Assembly: GCF_027923905.1 (NCBI RefSeq)
Contig: NZ_AP026966.1
Span: 372,001 to 436,000 of the forward strand
From: Massilia varians
GTDB taxonomy: Bacteria > Pseudomonadota > Gammaproteobacteria > Burkholderiales > Burkholderiaceae_D
Direction of reading: 5' to 3'
Length of the DNA: 64,000 nt
The notes under the pieces are model-generated. The model searched no databases. It saw nothing but the letters and a program-made list of their open reading frames with translations, and was not told where the DNA came from. Below, in pieces: positions 27,833 through 35,285 of this stretch. The number at the start of each line of letters is the position of its first letter. Position 1 is the stretch's first letter. A program made the translations under genes and the position numbers.

Positions 27833-28661
27833 GGGCGGCCTCCGCCATAGCAGCCACGGTGGCACCGACCAGGGCCGGACAGTCGACGATTTCCTGGCTG
27901 TCCCAGAAGGCCGGCCCACGTACCGAATGCATGGCCACCCGCACGCCGGCCTTGCCGCCGACGCTCCAGACGTGCGCAATGCGTTCGCTGGACGGAGACA
28001 TGGGACGCTCACCCGGGCTGATCGCGAACCAGTCGACCGATGCCGGCGGGATCATGACGCCGGCATCCAGGATGTCGATGGCCGCCGCCAGCTGCGGAGC
28101 TAGAGTGTAGCCGGCAACCTCGAGCGGCGTACCGCCGAGCAGGGCGGCGCGCAGGGTCTGAGCCCCCTGCGCGCTGCCAGCGCGCAGCATGTCGCCAGCG
28201 CTGCGCAAGCGCAGGAACTGGGTGAGGTAAACTGCGCCGCTAGTGACCGGCTGCCACAACAGGAGGCGTGGTGGCGGGGCGGCGGCGCGCCGGGCAAAGT
28301 CGAGCGCCAGCAGCGCGCCAAGGCGCAGGCCCCACAGGCTGGCCGCCATGCCGCTGCGCTCATGTAGCCAGGCCCGGCCAAGCGCCAGGTCGTCCAGCCA
28401 GGCTTCCCAGCGCGCGTCGGCGAAATCGCCGTGGCTGTCGCCGCAACCGCTCAGGTCCAGCTGCAGCACGGCCACACCGCTGGCCGCCAGGCGCCGCGCC
28501 GTCATGGCGGCCATGCGGCGCGACTTGTTCATCTCTTCGCCGAATGGATGCACGTAGAGCAGGGCATGGCGGCACACGCCCATGGGGGCGTGATACAGGG
28601 CGAACAGCGGCCCGCGCGGGGACGGCAGGAAAAAGGGTGCGGCGCCCGTTGCCCTGCTCAT
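27825..28661 (-). CDS. Hydrolase 2, exosortase A system-associated (alpha/beta hydrolase)
   Basis: 278 residues. The pattern HALLYVHPFGEEMNKSRRMAAMTARRLAASGVAVLQLDLSGCGDSHGDF identifies the second exosortase-linked hydrolase family. The elbow region reads ASLWGLRLGALLALDFA, again without a canonical GxSxG Ser. It overlaps its neighbours on both sides (8 bp with hydrolase 1, 4 bp with the acyl carrier protein gene), so it is part of a tightly coupled operon. The substrate is unknown. Confidence 0.88.
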   Translation of the reverse strand: MSRATGAAPFFLPSPRGPLFALYHAPMGVCRHALLYVHPFGEEMNKSRRMAAMTARRLAASGVAVLQLDLSGCGDSHGDFADARWEAWLDDLALGRAWLHERSGMAASLWGLRLGALLALDFARRAAAPPPRLLLWQPVTSGAVYLTQFLRLRSAGDMLRAGSAQGAQTLRAALLGGTPLEVAGYTLAPQLAAAIDILDAGVMIPPASVDWFAISPGERPMSPSSERIAHVWSVGGKAGVRVAMHSVRGPAFWDSQEIVDCPALVGATVAAMAEAAHA

Positions 28662-28906
28662 TGGCCGAGCTTGTAGGTGACGAATGCTGTCAGGCTGCCC
28701 AAGGTCTCGAAGGTACTGGCGCTGATCTCGTCGTCGTCCACCATGAAGCCGAAACGCTCTTCGAGTGCACCCAGCAGCGACACTACCGCCATCGAGTCGA
28801 GCTCGGGCAGGGCGCCCAGCAGCGGCGAGTCGGCGGTGAGCGCGTCGCCGCGCGGGCCCAGAAACAAGGTGTTGGTCACGATTTGTCTTACTTCATCAAG
28901 GTACAT
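28658..28906 (-). CDS. Acyl carrier protein, exosortase A-associated module
   Basis: 82 residues. The phosphopantetheine attachment Ser is in ELDSMAVVSLL (Ser38). The charged helices typical of carrier proteins are present (ALEERFGFMVDDDEISASTFETLGSL). It probably carries the acyl or aminoacyl group activated by the AMP ligase at 31330-32910. The ATG overlaps hydrolase 2 by 4 bp, and the acetyltransferase gene lies 15 bp upstream. Confidence 0.92.
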   Translation of the reverse strand: MYLDEVRQIVTNTLFLGPRGDALTADSPLLGALPELDSMAVVSLLGALEERFGFMVDDDEISASTFETLGSLTAFVTYKLGQ

Positions 28907-28921
28907 GGCTTCTCCAGCGAT

Positions 28922-29959
28922 TCAGGCCCGGGCGCGCAGCGCGGCATGCGCGCGCGCCAGCAGCGGCCATCGGTAATAGTTTACATGGTACAGACGGCGG
29001 ACTTCCTGCGTCCAGCGCAGGTGCCATTCCATCACCCTGCCATAGAATTCGATGCGCCGGCAGTGGCCCGCTCCGAACAGGGCGCGGGTGGACTCCTCGC
29101 GCATTAGGAGGGCGGGAGAGGTGCCCTCAGCCACCACTTCGTCGTAGGTCGTCTTCAGCACGATCAGGACTCCTTCATCCTCGATGCACAGGTCCATTGC
29201 GGCCAGCCGCTCGCCATACCAGTAGCGGTAGACACAGGCGCCGCCGCGGCGGGCAAACGCGGCCAGCATGGCGGCGTAGAAGCGGCTCTGCGCGTCGCCC
29301 GGCGCCACCGCGGTGCCGCCCCCGGCCTTCCAGCCGGCGGCCTCCAGGCGCGCATAGTCGGCCACCGCCGCCTCCATGTCAGCGGCATCGCGCACCGTTT
29401 CCAGGCGCAGGGCGATGCCGTCGCGGGCCAGGCGGGCGCGCTGCTTCTTCAAGTTGGCGCGCAGGTTCTTGCCGCGCGCGCCCCAGTAATCGTCGAAGCT
29501 GCCCTGCAAGGTGATGCGGGCGGTGTCGATGTAGTCAAGCGTGCGCACGCTGCGCGCATCCGGGGGGCGCGGCAGCAGGTCAGGGTCGAGGTGGGTCAGC
29601 GCCACCATTGCCGGCCAGCCGGGCAATGCCCGCAGCAGGTCGTGCAGCAGTTCGCCGGTGCCCCGGCCCGGCTGCTGCAGCCACAGACCGAGCGGGGCCT
29701 GGGGCGGCTGCAACGTGCTCCAGCCACGTCCTGCGGGAACGAATATGCCCATTGCGACCGGGAGGGACGCGTCGTTTTTGCCTTCCCGGCAGCAGGCCAG
29801 CAGAGCGCGCTGGTCGCCGAAGCAGTCTAGCAGCGGCATTACGAGCTCGGGCGCCAGCGCCGGCAGCATGGCGGTCTCGCGCGCCAGCGCCGTCCAGTCG
29901 GAGGCGAAGTCCGGGAAGCGGGCGGCGGGGTACAGGGTCCAGCGCAAGGTATCGCTCAT
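28922..29959 (-). CDS. GNAT/CelD-like acyltransferase
   Basis: 345 residues of the BioF2/CelD acetyltransferase class: YWGARGKNLRANLKKQRARLARDGI mid-protein and RYWYGERLAAMDLCIEDEGVLIVLKTTYDE in the C-terminal half. Placed between an aminotransferase (4-bp overlap) and an ACP gene, it may acylate an amino sugar or amino acid intermediate from the carrier protein. I chose the ATG at 29959, the start coupled to the preceding gene; the open frame extends about 90 codons upstream as a shadow. Confidence 0.8.
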   Translation of the reverse strand: MSDTLRWTLYPAARFPDFASDWTALARETAMLPALAPELVMPLLDCFGDQRALLACCREGKNDASLPVAMGIFVPAGRGWSTLQPPQAPLGLWLQQPGRGTGELLHDLLRALPGWPAMVALTHLDPDLLPRPPDARSVRTLDYIDTARITLQGSFDDYWGARGKNLRANLKKQRARLARDGIALRLETVRDAADMEAAVADYARLEAAGWKAGGGTAVAPGDAQSRFYAAMLAAFARRGGACVYRYWYGERLAAMDLCIEDEGVLIVLKTTYDEVVAEGTSPALLMREESTRALFGAGHCRRIEFYGRVMEWHLRWTQEVRRLYHVNYYRWPLLARAHAALRARA

Positions 29960-31188
29960 GCGCCGGCCGCCTCGCGAATGGTGGTGCACAGCCAGGCGGC
30001 TTCGTCTGCCCGCAACTCCTGGTGTATAGGAAAGGCAAGCACCTGGCGCACCAGCGCGGCGCTGTGCGGGAAGGCATCGACACTCGCCCCGGGGTCGCGC
30101 ATTTCGGCGAAGCGCACCAGCGGCACGCCGCGTGCGCGCAGGGCTGCGAACAGCGCCTCGGGGTGTTCGGCCACTAGCGGGAATACCCAGGGACACACGT
30201 CCTCGGGGAGGCAAGGATGCAGAGGACGACAACCCGGCAGGCCGGCCAGCGCATCCGCCAGGCGGGCATAGTTGGCGCGGCGCTGCTGGACAATGCGTTG
30301 CGCGCTGCTCAAGCGCAGCACGATACGCGAGAACAGCGCACTGCGGCGATCAAGCCAGGCCGGCTCGAAGCGCACGCTGCTGTCGGACGAATCGGGCGCC
30401 AGCGCGGCGGGGGCGCCGGCTTGTTTCGCCTTGGCGCGCTTCCACAGCACGCGCTTGAGGGCCATTGGCAGCGCCAGCAGGAGCTCGAGCCCCTGCAGGC
30501 GACCGTAGCCGAAGGCGCGTTCCAGCGCGCCCATGGCCGCCTTGGCCTCGAAGCCGACCCCGGCGCCGCGCGGCGCCGGCGCGCGCAGCGCATGGCGCGC
30601 CGAAACCAGGCAGCCGCCTTCGTAGGTAGGGTAGAACTTCATGCTGCTGGCGATCGCATAGTCGCCCCAGGCGCCTGCCGGGCGCCCCTGGACTTCGCCG
30701 AACCAGCAGTGGGCGCAATCCTCCAGCAGTTGCAGCCCGCTGGCGTCGCACCAAGCGCGTAGCGCCGCCATGTCCTGGTGGAAGCCGAAATAGTGGGTCG
30801 CCATCAGCGCGCGTACCGCCGGGGTGCGCCGGCGCGCCAGCTCCTGGATGGCGACGGCGCCATCGGGGCCGACGTCGTAGAACACCGGCTGCACGCCGGC
30901 CCACAGCAGTGGCGCCACCATCGACTGGGTGTGCCAGGCCGGCACCAGCATGGCGTCGCCGGGCTTGAGTTCCATCTCGCGTAGGGCCATGCCGATCGCG
31001 ATGCGGCCGCTGGTGACCAGCAGGACAGGACCGGCATCGAGCACGGAAGGCAGCCTTTCCGGCGCTACGGTGCCTCCATGCGTGAAGCTGGCGACCGACA
31101 GCACCGGCGCCAGCGGTACGCGCGGACGTGCCGGCGTGCCGGTGGCGCCGGGAGTTGCAAGGGTGGGTGAGGGCAGGATTCTGGTCAT
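29956..31188 (-). CDS. DegT/DnrJ/EryC1-type PLP aminotransferase
   Basis: About 410 residues of the sugar aminotransferase family. The PLP Lys is in SSMKFYPTYEGG (about Lys184), preceded by LLEDCAHCWFGE, where the Asp contacts the pyridine ring. Usual substrates are keto-sugars, giving an amino sugar that a partner acyltransferase such as the coupled GNAT protein can acylate. The start is placed at MTRILPSP; an upstream Met at 31209 adds 7 residues. It is divergent from the AMP ligase gene across a 141-bp gap. Confidence 0.85.
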   Translation of the reverse strand: MTRILPSPTLATPGATGTPARPRVPLAPVLSVASFTHGGTVAPERLPSVLDAGPVLLVTSGRIAIGMALREMELKPGDAMLVPAWHTQSMVAPLLWAGVQPVFYDVGPDGAVAIQELARRRTPAVRALMATHYFGFHQDMAALRAWCDASGLQLLEDCAHCWFGEVQGRPAGAWGDYAIASSMKFYPTYEGGCLVSARHALRAPAPRGAGVGFEAKAAMGALERAFGYGRLQGLELLLALPMALKRVLWKRAKAKQAGAPAALAPDSSDSSVRFEPAWLDRRSALFSRIVLRLSSAQRIVQQRRANYARLADALAGLPGCRPLHPCLPEDVCPWVFPLVAEHPEALFAALRARGVPLVRFAEMRDPGASVDAFPHSAALVRQVLAFPIHQELRADEAAWLCTTIREAAGA

Positions 31189-31255
31189 CAGAGAGTATAG
31201 GCTCAGCAATGGCTTCCGGTCGAGCGGGTGCTCATCCGTGCGCCCCCGTCGTCGA

Positions 31256-31284
31256 TTACTTCACCGAAATCTTACTGGTAAAAT
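31256..31284 (+). promoter_or_regulatory. Candidate sigma70 promoter for the AMP ligase gene
   Basis: TTACTT, a 17-bp spacer, then TAAAAT (31279-31284), 45 bp before the ATG at 31330. The -10 box matches five of six consensus positions and the -35 box is weaker. Confidence 0.45.
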
Positions 31285-31329
31285 GCGCGCTTGGCTGCCC
31301 GGACAGGGAGCGGGAAAGGATCAGTTTTC

Positions 31330-32910
31330 ATGAGTGAGCTCGTTCACGATTTCATTTTCTCGGCGGCAGAGCGCATGCCGCATGCCGAAGCGCTGGTCTA
31401 CCGCGGCGAGCGCCTGGACTACGCGGCGCTGGCGCAGCGCGTCCGCGCGGCCGCCGGCGCCGTGCAGGACGCCGGCGTCCAAGGCGGCGAGCGCGTCGCG
31501 GTCTTCCTCGAAAAGCGCATCGAAGGCGTCGTCGCCCTGTTCGGCGCCGCCGCCGCGGGCGCCGTATTCGTGCCCGTCAATCCCCTGCTCAAACCGGAAC
31601 AGGTCGCCTATATCCTGGCCGACTGCGGCGTGCGCGTCCTGGTGACCTCGCCGGAACGCCTGCGCCAGCTGGCGCCCGCGCTGACTGGCTGTCCCAAACT
31701 GCGTACCATTTTGCTCGCTGGCGCCACCGACGGGCTGGAAGCGCTGCCGGGCGTAGTCCTGCGCACCCTGGGAAGCGATAGCGCGCCGGCACGTCCGGTG
31801 GAACGCATCGACCTCGATGTTGCCGCGATCCTGTACACCTCGGGCAGCACCGGTAAACCGAAAGGCGTCGTGCTGTCGCACCGGAACCTGGTGGCGGGCG
31901 CGCTCAGCGTGTCGAGCTACCTGGCGCTGCGCCCGGACGACCGCCTGCTGGCGGTGCTCCCGCTCAGCTTCGACTACGGCCTGAGCCAACTCACTTGCGC
32001 CTTCCATGTAGGCGCGGCAGTGGTGCTGATCAATCATCTGTTCGCCCAGGATATCGGGCGCGCCGTGGTGGCCGAGCGCATCACCGGGCTGGCGGCGGTG
32101 CCGCCGCTGTGGATCGAGCTGGCGCGGCTCGACTGGTCGGCGGCGACCACGTTGCGCTACCTGACCAATTCCGGCGGCGCCATGCCGCGTGCCGCCGTCG
32201 ATGCGCTGCGCGCGGCCATTCCGCAGGCCGAGCTATTCCTGATGTATGGGCTGACTGAAGCCTTCCGCTCCACTTACCTGCCGCCGTCCGAACTGGACCG
32301 CCGTCCGGATTCGATCGGGCGCGCGATCCCGAACGCCGAAGTGATGGTCGTGCGGCCCGACGGCACGCCCTGCGCGACAGACGAGCCGGGCGAACTGGTG
32401 CATCGCGGAGCCCTGGTGGCGCTGGGCTACTGGAACGATCCGGTCAAGACCGCCGAGCGTTTCCGCCCGACGCCGGGCCGCGATCCGGCCCTGCCGCTGG
32501 CTGAGATGGCGGTGTGGTCGGGCGATACGGTACGCCGCGACGCGGAGGGCTACCTGTATTTCATCGGCCGCAGCGACGAAATGATCAAGGTTTCCGGCTA
32601 CCGGGTCAGCCCGACCGAGGTCGAGGAAGCTTTCCATGCCAGCGGTCTGGCGACGGAAGTGGCCGCCTTCGGCGTGCCGCACCCGAAGCTGGGGCAGGCG
32701 GTGGTGGCGGTGGCGCGCCTGCGTGAAGATGCCGGTCCCGATGCGGCGGCGGGCCTGCAGCAGGCCTGCCGCCGCCTGCTGCCGGCCTACATGGTGCCGG
32801 CCCACATCGACCTGCGTGCCAGACCCTTGCCGCGCAACCCGAACGGCAAGATCGATCGTCCGTTGCTGCGCGCTGACTTCATGAACCTGTTCGAGGACCA
32901 GCATGAGTGA
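31330..32910 (+). CDS. Acyl-CoA ligase (AMP-forming), exosortase A system-associated
   Basis: 526 residues of the ANL superfamily. The ATP loop YTSGSTGKPKGVVLSH, the motif LFLMYGLTEAFRSTYLPP and the C-terminal catalytic Lys in PRNPNGKIDRPLL are all present. It activates a carboxylic acid as its adenylate, probably for loading on the carrier protein encoded at 28658. The start ATG lies in gttttcATGAGTGAG; the longer frame from 31291 has no family sequence. The decarboxylase gene overlaps its end by 8 bp. Confidence 0.9.
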   Translation: MSELVHDFIFSAAERMPHAEALVYRGERLDYAALAQRVRAAAGAVQDAGVQGGERVAVFLEKRIEGVVALFGAAAAGAVFVPVNPLLKPEQVAYILADCGVRVLVTSPERLRQLAPALTGCPKLRTILLAGATDGLEALPGVVLRTLGSDSAPARPVERIDLDVAAILYTSGSTGKPKGVVLSHRNLVAGALSVSSYLALRPDDRLLAVLPLSFDYGLSQLTCAFHVGAAVVLINHLFAQDIGRAVVAERITGLAAVPPLWIELARLDWSAATTLRYLTNSGGAMPRAAVDALRAAIPQAELFLMYGLTEAFRSTYLPPSELDRRPDSIGRAIPNAEVMVVRPDGTPCATDEPGELVHRGALVALGYWNDPVKTAERFRPTPGRDPALPLAEMAVWSGDTVRRDAEGYLYFIGRSDEMIKVSGYRVSPTEVEEAFHASGLATEVAAFGVPHPKLGQAVVAVARLREDAGPDAAAGLQQACRRLLPAYMVPAHIDLRARPLPRNPNGKIDRPLLRADFMNLFEDQHE

Positions 32911-34159
32911 CTCCTGTCCACTGCAAAAGCCCGTGCATGCGGCGCAAACCCTGTTCGCCGTGGCGGATGGCTGCCTGCAGGTAGGCGGCATCCCCCTGAC
33001 CCGGCTCGCCGAGCGGGTCGGCTCCACGCCCTTTTATGCCTACGACCGCAGCCTGCTGGGCGCGCGCGTGGCGCAACTGCGCGCTGCACTTCCGGGTTCG
33101 GTACGGCTGCATTACGCGGTCAAGGCCAATCCGATGCCGGCCCTGGTGCAGCACATGGCCGGCCTGGTCGACGGCTTTGACGTGGCCTCGGCCGGTGAGA
33201 TGGCGGTCGCCCTCGACACCGGCATGGCGCCGGGCGAGATCAGCTTCGCCGGCCCCGGCAAGCTCGATGCCGAGCTGCGCCGGGCGATCGCCGCGGGGGT
33301 CTGCCTGCACATCGAGTCGGAAGGTGAACTGGCGCGCGCGGCCACCATTGGCGCTCAACTGGGCATCCGGCCGCTGGTGGCGCTGCGCGTCAACCCGGAC
33401 TTCGAACTGAAGGGCTCGGGAATGCGCATGGGGGGCGGCGCCAAGCCTTTCGGCATCGACGCCGAGCGGGTGCCGGCGGTGCTGCGCTCACTGGTGGACA
33501 TGCCGGTCGAGTTCCGCGGCCTGCACATCTTCAGCGGTTCCCAGAGCCTGAAGGCGGACGCCATCATCGAGGCCCAGGCCGCGACCATCGAGCTGGCCCT
33601 GGCCCTGCTCGAAGACAGCGGCTTGCCGCTGCCCCAGCTGAACATCGGCGGCGGCTTCGGTATTCCATATTTTCCCGGTGAGGCGCCGCTGGCGCTGGAC
33701 GCCATTGGGGCTAAGCTGGAAGCCTGTATCGCGCGTCTGCATGAACGTTCGCCACAGACCGAGGTGATCGTCGAGCTGGGACGCTACCTGGTAGGCGAGG
33801 CCGGCGTGTACGTGGCTCGTGTCACCGAGCGCAAGGAGTCGCGCGGCCAGGTATTCCTGGTAACCGACGGCGGACTGCATCACCATCTGGCGGCGTCCGG
33901 CAACTTTGGCCAGGTGATCCGCAAGAATTATCCGGTCGCGATCGGCAACCGGATGCAAGATGGCGCCGGCGCGCAGCGTGAAACGGTCTCCGTGGTGGGG
34001 CCGCTATGCACCCCGCTCGACCTGCTGGCCGAGCGCATGGAGTTGCCAAAGGCGGAAGCGGGAGACCTGGTGGTGGTGTTCCAGTCCGGCGCCTACGGGC
34101 GCAGCGCCAGCCCGGCCGCATTCCTGAGCCATCCGGCGGCAGCCGAAGTCCTGGTCTGA
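32903..34159 (+). CDS. PLP-dependent decarboxylase, exosortase A system-associated
   Basis: 418 residues of the alanine-racemase-fold (type III) decarboxylases, related to diaminopimelate and ornithine decarboxylase. The PLP Lys is in HYAVKANPMP (Lys74). The phosphate-binding glycine loop is in LNIGGGFGIPY and the late catalytic Cys segment is GPLCTPLD. It would make an amine or modify an amino acid used by the neighbouring AMP ligase, but the natural substrate of this branch is not known. Confidence 0.9.
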   Translation: MSDSCPLQKPVHAAQTLFAVADGCLQVGGIPLTRLAERVGSTPFYAYDRSLLGARVAQLRAALPGSVRLHYAVKANPMPALVQHMAGLVDGFDVASAGEMAVALDTGMAPGEISFAGPGKLDAELRRAIAAGVCLHIESEGELARAATIGAQLGIRPLVALRVNPDFELKGSGMRMGGGAKPFGIDAERVPAVLRSLVDMPVEFRGLHIFSGSQSLKADAIIEAQAATIELALALLEDSGLPLPQLNIGGGFGIPYFPGEAPLALDAIGAKLEACIARLHERSPQTEVIVELGRYLVGEAGVYVARVTERKESRGQVFLVTDGGLHHHLAASGNFGQVIRKNYPVAIGNRMQDGAGAQRETVSVVGPLCTPLDLLAERMELPKAEAGDLVVVFQSGAYGRSASPAAFLSHPAAAEVLV

Positions 34160-34199
34160 GGCCATCCCTTGATCAGGATGTCCCAAACTTGCATCCTCC

Positions 34200-35207
34200 T
34201 TATTTCCCCAGCTTCAGAAAGGTTTCTTTGGTCAAGGCTGCTGCTTCTAGCATGAGCGCGCGTGGCAGGTAAGACAGGCTCTTCAGGGGACGGGTGCCAC
34301 AGCGCGCCGCCTGGATGAACAGCGACATGCTGGAGCGGTAGCTGCCCGAGAAGAACAGGTCGCAGGCCATCTGGAACGAGCGGCTGCCGCGCATATGGCG
34401 AATTTCGGCATCGGACAGCTTGCTCGCCTGTTCGCGGATATGGCGCTCGATCATGGGCTGGACGATGTCGCCGGTCTGGCGGCGGTGGCGCTTCATCAGG
34501 CTGTCATTTAGGTCATAGTAATTGATCAGCACTTCCGGCAATACCGTGATCTTGCCGCGGGTGGCCAGTTTGATCCACAGGTCGAGGTCCTCGCCCACCG
34601 CCAGTTGTTCATCGAAGCCACCCAGTTCACGCACCAGCGCGGTACGGGTGAGCACGGTGGGGGTCGGCAGGAAGTTATACACCAGCAGGGTCTTCCAAGC
34701 GTCTGCGCCCTGCACCGGCGGCCGGTTCACGTGGCCTTCCTTGAGCGGCCGGCCCTCCGCATCCGTCTGCTGGCTGTTGCAGGAGACCAGGGTGATAGTC
34801 GGATCGGCGGCGATGGTCGCCACCTGGCGCTGGAGTTTGCCTGCCAGCCAGATGTCGTCGGCGTCGAGAAAGGCCAGGTAAGGCGCGCGCGCCAGCCGGA
34901 TTCCGGCATTGCGTGCCGCCGATACACCGCTGTTGAGTGGCAGTTGCAGCAGGATGATGTTTTCTCCCGGCCGGATCGCGGCGCGCACGGCGTCCGCGGT
35001 GCCATCGCAGCTGGCGTCGTCGATGACAATGATTTCGGTCCCCACGCCTTCCTGGGCACGTACCGAAGCGAGTGCGCGTGCGATGGTCGCAGCGGCATTG
35101 AAGGCCGGGATGATCACGCTGACCTGGATGTTGTCGGGGGCGCAGGAAAGTGCGGCGCCCGGCCGGTCGTTATGTTGTTCTTGCATCGGGTTAACCTTCG
35201 AAACCAT
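34200..35207 (-). CDS. Glycosyltransferase family 2
   Basis: 335 residues. GT-A fold start IQVSVIIPAFNAAATIARALASVRAQEG, first acidic residues IIVIDDASCDGTAD and the metal site AFLDADDIWL. It adds a sugar to the EPS unit in the cytoplasm. An internal Met at 35186 (MQEQHNDRPG) is an alternative start. It lies 78 bp downstream of the flippase-deacetylase fusion gene, in the same direction. Specificity unknown. Confidence 0.9.
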   Translation of the reverse strand: MVSKVNPMQEQHNDRPGAALSCAPDNIQVSVIIPAFNAAATIARALASVRAQEGVGTEIIVIDDASCDGTADAVRAAIRPGENIILLQLPLNSGVSAARNAGIRLARAPYLAFLDADDIWLAGKLQRQVATIAADPTITLVSCNSQQTDAEGRPLKEGHVNRPPVQGADAWKTLLVYNFLPTPTVLTRTALVRELGGFDEQLAVGEDLDLWIKLATRGKITVLPEVLINYYDLNDSLMKRHRRQTGDIVQPMIERHIREQASKLSDAEIRHMRGSRSFQMACDLFFSGSYRSSMSLFIQAARCGTRPLKSLSYLPRALMLEAAALTKETFLKLGK

Positions 35208-35285
35208 ATTGTGCTCTTGATAGTGGGGCGGGCTGCGCCGCCTTCGGATCGATATAGGTTGTGGCGACAGGACGCATCGCGAGTC

